From Acidimicrobiaceae bacterium (GTDB lineage Bacteria; Actinomycetota; Acidimicrobiia; Acidimicrobiales; RAAP-2), in the NCBI GenBank assembly GCA_947456245.1, contig CANGPS010000003.1, forward strand, positions 62,001 to 126,000: a stretch of 64,000 bases of DNA. The letters run 5' to 3'. Each line of letters opens with the position of its first letter. Within the stretch, counting starts at the first letter, position 1. Positions 17,561 to 28,099 of the stretch are shown here, in pieces. The notes under the pieces were generated by a model. It made no database searches. It was not told the DNA's origin and was given only the letters and a program-made list of their open reading frames with translations. A program made the translations under genes and the position numbers.

Positions 17561-18328
17561 GTGGGGAAGAAGGCGACCAGTCCGAGCACGGCCGTCGGCG
17601 GTCCAGCGGTGACCCCGTTCGATCACTCCGCCATGGCCGACGACGAGTTCTCGGCGGCGATCACCGCCCTGTCGAGCGCCTTCGGCGACCCCACCCGTCG
17701 TTCGATCTACCTCTACCTTCGCAACAGCCCGTCGAAGACGGTGACTGAGATCGCCGAGGAGTTCCACCTCCACCCCAACGTGGTGCGCCACCACCTCGAG
17801 CGACTGGTCAGCGCCAGCCACGTGGTGGTCGAGGCACCATCGCCCTCGAGCAGCGTGGGTCGGCCCGCCAAGCGCTACTCGTGCGCCGACGACGACCTGG
17901 CCGTCGAGCTCGGCTCGCGGCGCGACGACCTGCTCGTCGCCCTGCTCGAGCGAGCCCTCGACCTGCTGGGCCCCGAGAAGGCCGAGCAGATGGCCTCGGA
18001 GGTCGGAGAGTCCTATGGCCGCGAGCTGGCCTCGAAGATGGGCGGCAGCGACACGACCCGGACGGTGCAGTCCGCCATGGCGGCGATCGCAGAGACGCTC
18101 ACCGCCCACGGATTCGCCGCCCGGGCCGAGAACAGCGGGACGACGTCCTCCGTGGTGGCCGAGTCCTGCCCCTTCGGCGAGGCCGCTGCTCACCATCCGG
18201 TGCTGTGCGCCGTCGACCGCGGCATGGTCTCCGGACTGCTCGAGGGACTCGGTGCCGAGGGCGGGTCGACCTCGGTCCACCTGCGCTCCAAGGCTCGCGG
18301 CGACGCCGACTGCCGAGCCACCGCCTGA
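17561..18328 (+). CDS. SufR-like helix-turn-helix regulator
   Basis: ArsR/DeoR-type winged-helix repressor of the SufR branch, 255 residues. The DNA-binding domain is at about residues 40-105 (FGDPTRRSIYLYLRNS, then FHLHPNVVRHHLERL as recognition helix). The C-terminal half carries a SCPFGE...HPVLC pair with exactly 12 residues between the two Cys and a third Cys near the end, which fits Fe-S ligation in SufR proteins. It would sense cluster status and control suf-type genes. GTG 17561 is chosen from the promoter spacing; an ATG at 17633 has no ribosome site. The NifS-like gene begins two bases after the stop. Confidence 0.78.
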   Translation: MGKKATSPSTAVGGPAVTPFDHSAMADDEFSAAITALSSAFGDPTRRSIYLYLRNSPSKTVTEIAEEFHLHPNVVRHHLERLVSASHVVVEAPSPSSSVGRPAKRYSCADDDLAVELGSRRDDLLVALLERALDLLGPEKAEQMASEVGESYGRELASKMGGSDTTRTVQSAMAAIAETLTAHGFAARAENSGTTSSVVAESCPFGEAAAHHPVLCAVDRGMVSGLLEGLGAEGGSTSVHLRSKARGDADCRATA

Positions 18329-18329
18329 G

Positions 18330-19442
18330 GTGACCGCCTACCTCGACCACGCCTCCGCATCGCCGCTGCGTCCCGAGGTGTCGGCGGCCATGGCCCAGGT
18401 GCTCGAGATCCCCCAGGCCGACCCGGGCCGTGCCCACGACGGCGCCCTCGTCGTCCGCGACCTGATCGAGGACTCCCGCCGCTCCGTGGCCGACCTGGTG
18501 GGGGCGACGGCACGGCAGGTGGTCTTCACCTCGGCCATCACCGAGTCCGTCGCCACGACCCTGGCCGTCCTCGGGGCCGGTCGTCGGGTCCTCGCTGGCG
18601 GCACCGAGCGATCCAGCGTCATCGACGGTGCCCGGCGAGCGGGCGCCCTCGAGCTCGTCGACGTCGACGAGTCCGGCCACCTCGACCTCCACCACCTCAC
18701 CCGGCTCCTCGCTGGCGGGCCGGCGCTCGTGTGCTGCCAGGTGGCCAACCACGAGACCGGCGTGCTCGAGGACCCAGCTCCCATCATCGAGCTGGCCCGC
18801 CGGCACGGGGCCCTCGTCCACGTCGATGCCGCCACGGCCACCGGCCACCTGCCCCTCGCCCTCGGCGACCTCGACGCCGACGCCGTGACCATCACGGGCG
18901 AGATGCTCGGCGGCCCCATGGGCTGCTCGGGCCTCGTGGTGCGCAAGGGGCGCCCCTTCGGGTCGCTGCTCGTCGGCGGCGCCCAGGAGCGAGGGCGCCG
19001 ACCGGGTCTCGAGAACCTCCTCGGGATCGTCGGCTTCGGCGTCGCCGCCGACGTCGCGGCCGCCGTGCTCGACGCCGAGCGGGCCGTCGCCCGATCCCAG
19101 ATCTCCCTGATCGAGCAGGCCGCCGTGTCGGTCGACGGCGTGCAGGCGGTCGGCGACCCACGTCCGGACCACCGAGCGCCCCACCTTCGCTGCTTCAGCA
19201 TCGAGGGCATCGAGGCGGAGCCGGTCCTGCTCGGCCTGAACCGGGTGGGCATCGCCATCCACTCGGGGTCCGCCTGCTCGTCGGAGTCTCTCGAGCCGTC
19301 CGCCGTGCTCGCCGCCATGGGCCTCGACGCCGAGCGCTCGATCAGGGTGTCGGTCGGGTGGTCGACCACCGACGCGGACGTCGATCGGTTCGTGGATCGC
19401 TTCAGCGGCGTGATCGCCGATCTGCGAGCGCTCCGCTCCTGA
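18330..19442 (+). CDS. NifS-like cysteine desulfurase homologue lacking PLP lysine (probable pseudoenzyme)
   Basis: Class V aminotransferase fold, 370 residues, beginning TAYLDHASASPLRPEV as IscS/NifS proteins do. Conserved elements include TSAITES, NHETGVLEDP, HVDAATATG and the mobile loop SGSACSSESLEPS with the persulfide-forming Cys316. The Schiff-base His-Lys pair (SGHK...GP in IscS) reads TGEMLGGPMG, so Lys is replaced by Met192 and His by Glu191. The His that stacks on PLP (EHKAV in IscS) is Arg94. Classical PLP desulfurase chemistry therefore looks impossible, although the sulfur-carrying Cys remains. The GTG at 18330 follows the SufR-like stop by one base, so the two are co-translated. 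It may act as a sulfur relay or as a partner of a true desulfurase elsewhere. Confidence 0.82.
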   Translation: MTAYLDHASASPLRPEVSAAMAQVLEIPQADPGRAHDGALVVRDLIEDSRRSVADLVGATARQVVFTSAITESVATTLAVLGAGRRVLAGGTERSSVIDGARRAGALELVDVDESGHLDLHHLTRLLAGGPALVCCQVANHETGVLEDPAPIIELARRHGALVHVDAATATGHLPLALGDLDADAVTITGEMLGGPMGCSGLVVRKGRPFGSLLVGGAQERGRRPGLENLLGIVGFGVAADVAAAVLDAERAVARSQISLIEQAAVSVDGVQAVGDPRPDHRAPHLRCFSIEGIEAEPVLLGLNRVGIAIHSGSACSSESLEPSAVLAAMGLDAERSIRVSVGWSTTDADVDRFVDRFSGVIADLRALRS

Positions 19443-19443
19443 G

Positions 19444-20208
19444 TCAGCCCGGCGCGGTCGTGGTGGTCGCCGCCACCGCCGCCTGGGCCTTGTCGATGAA
19501 GGGCTGCGCCCTCTTGACCCACTTCGCCGGAGGATCGAGGGCGTTGAAGGCCGCGAACTCCTTGAGCGCCGCATTGGCGTCGCGCTTGGCGATCAGGTCG
19601 ATCACCCCGAGGTAGAGCCGCGGGGCGTAGTCCTTGGGTGCGAGCGATGCCGCCTGGCGCACCTGGGCCTCACCTCGGGAGGTCAGCTGGGCCGACGAGG
19701 TGGCGATGCCCGCCTCGAACGTCAGGAATCCACTCTGGGCGAGGGCCTCGGGCTGGGTCGGATCGGCCGCGAGGACCTTGGTGTAGAGCGCCAGGGCCTC
19801 GGAGATCTTGCCCTTCTGCGCCAACGTGTCGGCCTGCACCAGGAGGGTCGCCACCTGGGCCGTCGTCGGGCCTGACTGGTGGGCACGCTGGTTCAGCACG
19901 ATGGCCCCGACGGCGAGGAAGATGGCGAGCGCGCCCACCACGAGGAGGGACCACCGGCGTCGGGGCCGACCTTCGGCGTCCTCCTCGACCGGCGCCTCGA
20001 CCGTCGGTGGCTCCGGCATCCGGTCCTGCTCGTCGAGGAGCTCGAGCGCGGCGGTGGCCTCGGCCAGCCGACCCCGGTCGCGCTCGATGATCCTGGCCAG
20101 GCCCTCGTCGTCGAGCTCTCCCGCGGCGTGCTCGTCGGTGGCGTCGGCCAGCGAGGCCTCGAGCAGCCGGCGCTGGTCGAGGAGGCGGCGGCGCTCGTCC
20201 TCGCTCAT
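19444..20208 (-). CDS. TPR membrane protein, CcmI-like c-type cytochrome biogenesis factor
   Basis: Last gene of the ccm operon, 254 residues. A coiled-coil-forming N-terminal segment (DERRRLLDQRRLLEASLADATDE, about 2-75) precedes one membrane helix (about 97-116). Then come TPR-like repeats (QADTLAQKGKISEALALYTKVLAADPTQPEAL and following) and a Thr/Pro-rich end. That layout matches CcmI/CycH, which hold apocytochrome c for haem ligation. ATG 20208 overlaps the ccmH stop. The next gene, on the opposite strand, ends one base away in a CTGAGTCAG palindrome. Confidence 0.78.
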   Translation of the reverse strand: MSEDERRRLLDQRRLLEASLADATDEHAAGELDDEGLARIIERDRGRLAEATAALELLDEQDRMPEPPTVEAPVEEDAEGRPRRRWSLLVVGALAIFLAVGAIVLNQRAHQSGPTTAQVATLLVQADTLAQKGKISEALALYTKVLAADPTQPEALAQSGFLTFEAGIATSSAQLTSRGEAQVRQAASLAPKDYAPRLYLGVIDLIAKRDANAALKEFAAFNALDPPAKWVKRAQPFIDKAQAAVAATTTTAPG

Positions 20209-20618
20209 GGCGCCTCCGATCGGCGACGTCGCACGGCCAGCACCACCGCCAGGACCACGGCGAGGGCGAACAGCGCGGGGAGGATCCACAGGATCGCCGA
20301 CAGGCCGCCTGACGGGGTCAGGTCGACTGCGGTCCCGTACCGGGCTCGGAGCCCGGCGACGATCTGGGCGTCGGTCTTGCCCTGGTGCACGCCGGCGACG
20401 ACCTCAGCCCGCACGGCGAGCGAGGAGGGCGAGGTCGACTGCGCCACCGACAGGTCCTGACAGCTCGGGCACTTCAGCGAGCTCTCGAGGGCGGAGATCC
20501 GCTCGGCCTGGGTCGGGGCGTGGCGGTCGAGCACACCGCTGCCGACGACGAGTGCCACGACGAGGACGATGCCGAGGAGCACCCAGCGCACGGCGGCCGA
20601 GGGCCGGCGCTCAGCCAT
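20205..20618 (-). CDS. ccmH: Cytochrome c maturation thioredoxin-fold protein CcmH
   Basis: Membrane-anchored apocytochrome thiol reductase, 137 residues. It has an N-terminal helix (about 12-30), the redox motif KCPSCQ with Cys50 and Cys53 (RCxxCQ in the family), an ARYG-like helix, and a C-terminal helix (about 107-128) before a basic tail. ATG 20618 overlaps the ccmG end by eight bases, and the stop overlaps the CcmI-like start by four. The longer open frame has no basis. Confidence 0.9.
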   Translation of the reverse strand: MAERRPSAAVRWVLLGIVLVVALVVGSGVLDRHAPTQAERISALESSLKCPSCQDLSVAQSTSPSSLAVRAEVVAGVHQGKTDAQIVAGLRARYGTAVDLTPSGGLSAILWILPALFALAVVLAVVLAVRRRRSEAP

Positions 20619-21177
20619 CGGCGGAGGCCGGGTCGGCGAACGGGGCGACGGCCTCGGAGAGGTCCTGGACCGAGACGGCACCGACCAGCTCCGCGGTGAC
20701 CTTGCCGGACGGGCTGATCACGAAGGTGGTGGGTGGCGACGCCACGCCCCACGCCGAGGCGATGGTGCCCTCGGGATCCGTCAGGATCGGATAGGTCACC
20801 CCCTGGGCCGCGGCGTAGCGGCGCATGGCCGACGTGGCGTCGTTGAAGGCGACCCCGACCACGGCTGCACCATGGGCGAGCTTCGACTGGTCGTAGGCGA
20901 AGGCCTCGAGGTGGGGGGCCTCGGTTCGACACGGACCGCACCACGACGCCACGAAGTTGAGCACCACCGGTCGACCACGCAGCGAGGCCACATCGACGGT
21001 CGACCCGTCGAGCGCCGTGCCACGGACTGCCGGTGCCGGCTTGCCGACCAGCGGACCGTCGACCTTGGTGGCCGGTGCCGTCGACCGACCGGCGAGCAGC
21101 GCCACCAGGCCGACCAGGATCACTCCGGTGACCACGGTGGCGACGAGGATGACCCGGCGGCGTGGCGTGGCGCTCAT
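20611..21177 (-). CDS. ccmG: Thiol:disulfide interchange protein CcmG (DsbE/TlpA-like)
   Basis: Extracytoplasmic thioredoxin that keeps the haem-binding Cys pair of apocytochrome reduced. 188 residues: basic start, one helix (about 9-29), and a thioredoxin domain with [17 protein letters not shown] (Cys80, Cys83) and the cis-Pro region [12 protein letters not shown]. Overlaps ccmF at its start by four bases. Confidence 0.92.
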   Translation of the reverse strand: MSATPRRRVILVATVVTGVILVGLVALLAGRSTAPATKVDGPLVGKPAPAVRGTALDGSTVDVASLRGRPVVLNFVASWCGPCRTEAPHLEAFAYDQSKLAHGAAVVGVAFNDATSAMRRYAAAQGVTYPILTDPEGTIASAWGVASPPTTFVISPSGKVTAELVGAVSVQDLSEAVAPFADPASADG

Positions 21178-23210
21178 GCGCCCACCGGCGTATCGACGCG
21201 CTCGGCCTCAGCCTCGGCTTCTTGCTTCGACGTGCTCCCTGACCGACGCCGACGGGTCGGGATGAAGGCCAGGAGGCCGCCGAGGCCCATGGTGAGGCCG
21301 CCGACCCAGAGCCAGGCGAGCAGCGGCTCGACGACCACGCCGATGACCACGGAGCCCGGTGGGACGTCGCCTGCGATCTGCGCCCCCGAGGTCCCGCCCT
21401 TGCGGCCGATGGCATCGAAGGTGAGGTAGAGGTCGCCGAAGAAGCCCGAGTCGATCGACGGCGTGCCGACCGGCTCGTTGCCCCGACCCGCGAACTGGCT
21501 GATCCCCGGGGCGAAGGTCCCGTCGCCATCGATGCGCAGGACCACCTGGTTCGACTGCTTGGCCGGGCTCGTGATGGTGCGCATCCCGACGAAGGTGATG
21601 GTGTGGCCGTGGACCTCGACCGTCTGGCCCGGCTTGAGCGTCACCTCGGAGCGGCTGACATAGCTCGTGGAGGCGACGATGCCGACGGCGAGGATCACGA
21701 CGCCGAGGTGGACGATCATGCCGCCACCCGATCGGCCGGTGAGCGCCCGCAGTCCTGAGGACCCGCGACGGCGGTCGGCCCGTACCTCGAGGACCAGCGA
21801 GCGGACCGCCGAGGCTGCTGCCACCGTGCCGAGGAAGAACCCCGCCAGCGGCAGCACCCCGCGGACGCCGATGAGGACGAGGACGACCACGACGATGGTG
21901 CCCGCCCAGGCCGGGATCTCGAGCCGCCTGACCACCACGCGTCCGGAGGCCTTTCGCCACGAGAGCAGCGGGGCCAGGGCCATCAGGGTCAGCAGGCCGA
22001 TGCCGAGGGGCACCGCCAGCGAGTTGAAGTACGGAGGACCGACCGTGACCTGACCACCGTGGATGGCGTCGTAGAGCAGCGGGAAGACCGTGCCGAGCAG
22101 GACGACGAGGGCGAAGCCGACGAAGAGCAGGTTGTTGAGCACGAAGGCGCCCTCCCGGGAGAAGGCGGCGTCGATCCCCACCGTCGAGCGCAGCTCGTCG
22201 CCCCGCCAGGCCATCAGGCCGAGGGCCGAGACCACGACCAGGGCAAAGAACCCGAGCAGGACCGGACCGAGTGCCGAGGCGCTGAAGGCATGGACCGACT
22301 GCACCACGCCCGAGCGGGTGAAGAAGGTGGCGAGCACCGTCAGGGCGAAGCACGCCACGGCCAGGGTCAGGTTCCACACCCGCAGCAGGCCTCGGCGCTC
22401 TTCGACCACGATCGAGTGCACATAGGCCGTGCCGACGAGCCACGGCATGAGGGCGGCGTTCTCCACCGGGTCCCACCCCCAGAAGCCTCCCCACCCGAGG
22501 ACCTGGTAGCTCCACCAGGCCCCGAGGACGATGCCCACGCTGAGCGAGGTCCACGCCACGATGGCCCACCGCCGCGTGTCGACGTGCCAGGACTCCCCCA
22601 CCCGGCCGGTGATGAGCATGGCGACCGCGAAGGCATAGGGCACGGCGAAGCCGACCATGCCGGCGTAAAGGAGCGGAGGATGGATGGCGACGAGGGGGTT
22701 GTTCTGGAGCAGGGCGCTCGGCCCCTGCCCGGTCCCCGGGACGGCGGTGGTCACGAAGGGGTTCGCCGGTCCCACCATGAGGCCGAAGAAGAAGGCGGTC
22801 ACCACCAGCATCACCGCCGTGGCCCAGCCGACCACCTCGTCGTCGGCCCGGCGTCGGTAGCGCCAGATCACCGCCACGACGTAGAGCGAGAGCAGAAGGG
22901 CCCAGAGCAGGATCGACCCCTCGAGCGCCGACCACATGCCGGTGATCGAGTAGATCAGCGGGGTGGCCCGGGCATTGTTCTCGGCCACGTAGACGATCGA
23001 GAAGTCGTGGGTGATCAGGGCCCACTGCATGGCGGCGGTGGCCAGCACCCCGCCGAGCACGACCACCGGCACGAGCAGCCGGCCGTCGAGGACCTGGGCC
23101 GCCGGAGCCCCCCGGCGTCGGCGCAGCAGGTCCCGGACGATGAGCGCCGCACCCACGAGGGCGGACAGGAAGGCGATCCACACGCCGAGGCTGCCGAGGG
23201 TGGCCCGCAT
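21174..23210 (-). CDS. ccmF: Haem lyase subunit CcmF
   Basis: Large polytopic component of the System I haem ligase, 678 residues with about 14 hydrophobic segments. The tryptophan-rich WWD signature [18 protein letters not shown] is intact, and the periplasmic-side His residues around [12 protein letters not shown] and [13 protein letters not shown] are present. The C-terminal soluble loop contains the [11 protein letters not shown] segment. Start set at ATG 23210, where it overlaps the ccmE stop by one base. The much longer open frame upstream is antisense to nothing useful and covers ccmE. Confidence 0.95.
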   Translation of the reverse strand: MRATLGSLGVWIAFLSALVGAALIVRDLLRRRRGAPAAQVLDGRLLVPVVVLGGVLATAAMQWALITHDFSIVYVAENNARATPLIYSITGMWSALEGSILLWALLLSLYVVAVIWRYRRRADDEVVGWATAVMLVVTAFFFGLMVGPANPFVTTAVPGTGQGPSALLQNNPLVAIHPPLLYAGMVGFAVPYAFAVAMLITGRVGESWHVDTRRWAIVAWTSLSVGIVLGAWWSYQVLGWGGFWGWDPVENAALMPWLVGTAYVHSIVVEERRGLLRVWNLTLAVACFALTVLATFFTRSGVVQSVHAFSASALGPVLLGFFALVVVSALGLMAWRGDELRSTVGIDAAFSREGAFVLNNLLFVGFALVVLLGTVFPLLYDAIHGGQVTVGPPYFNSLAVPLGIGLLTLMALAPLLSWRKASGRVVVRRLEIPAWAGTIVVVVLVLIGVRGVLPLAGFFLGTVAAASAVRSLVLEVRADRRRGSSGLRALTGRSGGGMIVHLGVVILAVGIVASTSYVSRSEVTLKPGQTVEVHGHTITFVGMRTITSPAKQSNQVVLRIDGDGTFAPGISQFAGRGNEPVGTPSIDSGFFGDLYLTFDAIGRKGGTSGAQIAGDVPPGSVVIGVVVEPLLAWLWVGGLTMGLGGLLAFIPTRRRRSGSTSKQEAEAEAERVDTPVGA

Positions 23211-23719
23211 CAGTTCACAGAGCCGTCGGAGGCCTTGACCCGCTTGGGGTTCTTCTCGATGTACGACGACGTGTGCTTGACCATGATCTCGCTGGACTCG
23301 AAGACCGACGACGAGGAGGACCGGAAGTGCCCGACCACGATGACCGGCATCCCGCCCTTGAACAGCTGCGGAGGCGACCCATGGTTCTCCACGGGGATGC
23401 TTCGGCCGCCCTGGGCCACCTCGAACGAGGCACCGGTCGACGTTCGGGTGACGGTGCCGGCCTTGACCATGCCCTCGAGCCGGAACGTCGACGTCCCGAT
23501 CGACTGCTTCGTGGCCAGGGCCTGGTCGACGGTCTTGAAGTAGTCGAGCGAGCTGCCGAGGCCCTTGATGAGCAGGAAGCCCACAGCGGCCACGATCACG
23601 AGTCCGACGAGCGCCAGCCGGACCTTGGGCCGACCCAGCCGCCTGGTGGGGACGGCGGGCGCGCTCGCCACCACAGGCGTCGTGCCGTCGGTTGTCGCCG
23701 CCTGCGGGGCCTCGCTCAT
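23210..23719 (-). CDS. ccmE: Haem chaperone CcmE
   Basis: Membrane-anchored carrier that binds haem covalently before handing it to CcmF/H. 169 residues: Ala/Pro-rich start, helix at about 34-52, then the beta-barrel domain. The haem-attachment motif is KHTSSY, with His149 and the conserved Tyr153 (HxxxY type). The start overlaps the ccmD stop by four bases (ATGA). Confidence 0.93.
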   Translation of the reverse strand: MSEAPQAATTDGTTPVVASAPAVPTRRLGRPKVRLALVGLVIVAAVGFLLIKGLGSSLDYFKTVDQALATKQSIGTSTFRLEGMVKAGTVTRTSTGASFEVAQGGRSIPVENHGSPPQLFKGGMPVIVVGHFRSSSSSVFESSEIMVKHTSSYIEKNPKRVKASDGSVN

Positions 23720-23832
23720 GCCTGACGCCCCGATCGCGGACCGCCGAGCCTGCGGCGCCGCACGACCAGCGACACCGCGTAGGCGGCGAGGGAGACCAGG
23801 CTGATGACATAGCCGGCGATCACGTAGCTCAT
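23716..23832 (-). CDS. ccmD: Small haem exporter protein CcmD
   Basis: 38-residue protein with a single membrane helix (MSYVIAGYVISLVSLAAY...) and an Arg-rich cytoplasmic tail (RRRRLGG). Its size, topology and place between ccmC and ccmE identify it as CcmD, which helps release holo-CcmE from the CcmABC complex. It overlaps both neighbours by four bases. Confidence 0.88.
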   Translation of the reverse strand: MSYVIAGYVISLVSLAAYAVSLVVRRRRLGGPRSGRQA

Positions 23833-24551
23833 GGCTGGGCTCCTTCGGCCTTGCGGGCGGCGATGGCCACGGCCAGGTCGGCGTCGTGGTCGTCCTCGCG
23901 CAGGGTTTCGATCTCGTAGCGGACCGTCACCATCCAGGCGAAGAGCAGGGTGAAGGCGATGAAGCTGAGGAGCAGCGTCCAGGCCATGATCCCGTGGATG
24001 GTCGGCGACAGGTTCGGGTTCAGGACGGTCGCCCCTTGGTGGAGGGTCTGCCACCAGATGACCGAGAAGTGGATGATCGGGACGTTCACCGCCGCCAGGA
24101 GAGCGAACACCGCCGAGCGACGTGCTCGCACGTGGGCCTCAGCCGGGACCCGACGAAGGGCGAGGTAGCCCAGGAAGAGCACAGCCAGGACGGCGGTCGA
24201 GGTCAGCCGGGCGTCCCAGGTCCACCAGACCCCCCAGGTCGGGCGGCCCCAGATGGAGCCGGTGATCAGCGTCAGGATGGTGAACACCACGCCGACCTCG
24301 ACGGCGGCGGCGGCCAACCGGTCGAAGCGCAGCGAGCGGGTGCGCTTCCACAGGTAGAGCAGGCTGCAGACGGCCGCCATGCCGAAGGCCACGTAGAGGG
24401 CCACCCACGCCATGGCCGGGTGGATGTACACCAGCCGCACGTAGTCGCCCTGGTCCTTGTCCGCGGGCGTGACGAACAATCCGAGCCAGGCGGTGACCGC
24501 CACCAGCACCGCCGAGAGCGGTCCGATCGACTTCCTGAGAGCTGTTCGCAT
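23829..24551 (-). CDS. ccmC: Haem transporter/handling protein CcmC
   Basis: Six-helix membrane protein that loads haem onto CcmE. 240 residues. The WWD domain reads WGRPTWGVWWTWDARLTS, with flanking His residues in VYIHPAMAW and IIHFSVIWWQTLHQG. ATG 24551 shares a base with the ccmB stop and is preferred to an upstream in-frame ATG inside ccmB. Confidence 0.94.
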   Translation of the reverse strand: MRTALRKSIGPLSAVLVAVTAWLGLFVTPADKDQGDYVRLVYIHPAMAWVALYVAFGMAAVCSLLYLWKRTRSLRFDRLAAAAVEVGVVFTILTLITGSIWGRPTWGVWWTWDARLTSTAVLAVLFLGYLALRRVPAEAHVRARRSAVFALLAAVNVPIIHFSVIWWQTLHQGATVLNPNLSPTIHGIMAWTLLLSFIAFTLLFAWMVTVRYEIETLREDDHDADLAVAIAARKAEGAQP

Positions 24552-25216
24552 CACGATTCCTCCAGTGGACCGTAGAGGGCAATGCCGAGGACCGTGTACA
24601 CGGCAGCGAAGACGCAGAGCAGCACCAGCCACCGGCCTGCATCCGGCGTGGTTGCACCGAGGCCCCGTGAGAGCGACTTCGAGGCGGCGATCAGCACCGG
24701 CGCCTCCACCGGCAGCACGAGGATGGGCAGCAGCGTGGAGCGGGTCGAGGCTCCACCAGCCAGCGAGCCGTAGAGGACCCCCGCCGCGCTGAGGCCGATC
24801 GCCGGGAGCACCAGCGCAGGCGCTGCGAAGGCCCAGCTGGCCACCGACACGTGGAAGAGCAGGACGATCCCCACCAGCAGGACGACCTCGAGGACGAGCA
24901 GCTCGACGACCATGGCCACCACCTTGCCGAGGAAGACGCCGGCCGGGTCGAGGCCGAGCAGCCGGTTCGCCTCCCTCGTGGCGGGCGACCCCTCGATGTT
25001 GAGCGAGCGCTGGGCCGCCAGGATCGAGGAGAACAGCACAGCCAGCCAGAACAGCCCGGGCGCCGCCGCCTCGAGCAGATCGGTGCGAGGGCCGAGGGCG
25101 AAGGCGAACAGGAACAGCGCCAGGAGGCCGAACGGCAAGATCTGCCAGAGCCCGACCTTCGAGCGCAGCTCGATGGTCAGGTCGCGCCGGGCGATCAGCA
25201 GGGCATCACGCCACAT
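24551..25216 (-). CDS. ccmB: Haem exporter permease CcmB
   Basis: ABC transporter membrane subunit, 221 residues with six helices. Starts with a cytoplasmic MWRDALLIARRDLTIELRSK stretch and contains the family segment LFSSILAAQRSLNIE and PVEAPVLIAASK. Partner of CcmA, whose gene it overlaps by 11 bases. Confidence 0.92.
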   Translation of the reverse strand: MWRDALLIARRDLTIELRSKVGLWQILPFGLLALFLFAFALGPRTDLLEAAAPGLFWLAVLFSSILAAQRSLNIEGSPATREANRLLGLDPAGVFLGKVVAMVVELLVLEVVLLVGIVLLFHVSVASWAFAAPALVLPAIGLSAAGVLYGSLAGGASTRSTLLPILVLPVEAPVLIAASKSLSRGLGATTPDAGRWLVLLCVFAAVYTVLGIALYGPLEES

Positions 25217-25883
25217 CGCCGCCTCCTCCGCGACCGCCGGGGGCGCTCGAGATCACGGCCCCGCCGGCCATGGTGACCACCAGATCGGCCATGGGGACGG
25301 CCAGCTCCGGCTCGTGACTCGAGGCCACGACGGCCGCCCCGCCGGCGGCCGCCTCCTCGACGACCTCGGCCACCAGGGATCTCGTGACCTCGTCGAGGCT
25401 GGCGTGGGGCTCGTCGAGCAGCCACAGCTGTGGTCGCCTGGCCACCAGCAGCGCGAGGCCGACCCGACGGCGCTGGCCGGCTGACAGCCGTCCCAGAGGC
25501 GTGGTGGAGGGACGTCCCGACAGGCCGACGCGGTCGAGGGCTGGCTCCGCGCGGCCATGGTCGAGCCGCGAGGCCCGGAGAGCGAAGCGGAGGTTCTCGA
25601 CCGGCGTGAGCTCATCGTGGAGGCCGGCATCATGTCCGAGGAGGCCCACCCGCCGCCGCACGTCCGCCGACGACGAGCGCAGGTCGGCGCCGAGGATCTC
25701 GGCCTCGCCGGAGGTCAGCGGGACGAGGCCGGCGAGCAACCGCAGCAGGCTGGTCTTGCCCGCTCCGTTGGCGCCGAGCACGACGAGGACCTGCCCTGCG
25801 GCGAGGTCGAGGTCGACCCCCGACAGGACGGGGAAGCGGCCTTGGAGCGCGACGGCCGAGCGGAGGCGGATGGCGGGGGCCAT
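25206..25883 (-). CDS. ccmA: Haem exporter ATP-binding protein CcmA
   Basis: ABC ATPase powering release of haem-loaded CcmE. 225 residues, with Walker A GANGAGKTS, signature LSAGQRRRVGLA, Walker B LWLLDEPHASLD and the switch His in ASSHEPEL. Start at ATG 25883 because GGAGG lies five bases ahead; an ATG 12 bases further up is buried in a TAGGAT hexamer. First gene of ccmABCDEFGH-I, all on the minus strand with overlapping ends. Confidence 0.9.
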   Translation of the reverse strand: MAPAIRLRSAVALQGRFPVLSGVDLDLAAGQVLVVLGANGAGKTSLLRLLAGLVPLTSGEAEILGADLRSSSADVRRRVGLLGHDAGLHDELTPVENLRFALRASRLDHGRAEPALDRVGLSGRPSTTPLGRLSAGQRRRVGLALLVARRPQLWLLDEPHASLDEVTRSLVAEVVEEAAAGGAAVVASSHEPELAVPMADLVVTMAGGAVISSAPGGRGGGGDVA

Positions 25884-25893
25884 GGAGGCCTCC

Positions 25894-25899
25894 ATCCTA
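25894..25899 (-). promoter_or_regulatory. Candidate -10 hexamer TAGGAT for ccm operon
   Basis: TAGGAT ten bases before ccmA ATG 25883 on the minus strand, with GGAGG between them. It is the only hexamer of this type in the 76-base gap to gmd. No -35 seen. Confidence 0.4.
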
Positions 25900-25959
25900 T
25901 CGGTGCGCCCCCGGGGTCCTTCGGGTCAGGCCTGACCGTCGGGACCGGGGCGCAGGTCG

Positions 25960-28093
<2,134 letters not shown>

Positions 28094-28099
28094 GGCGCT

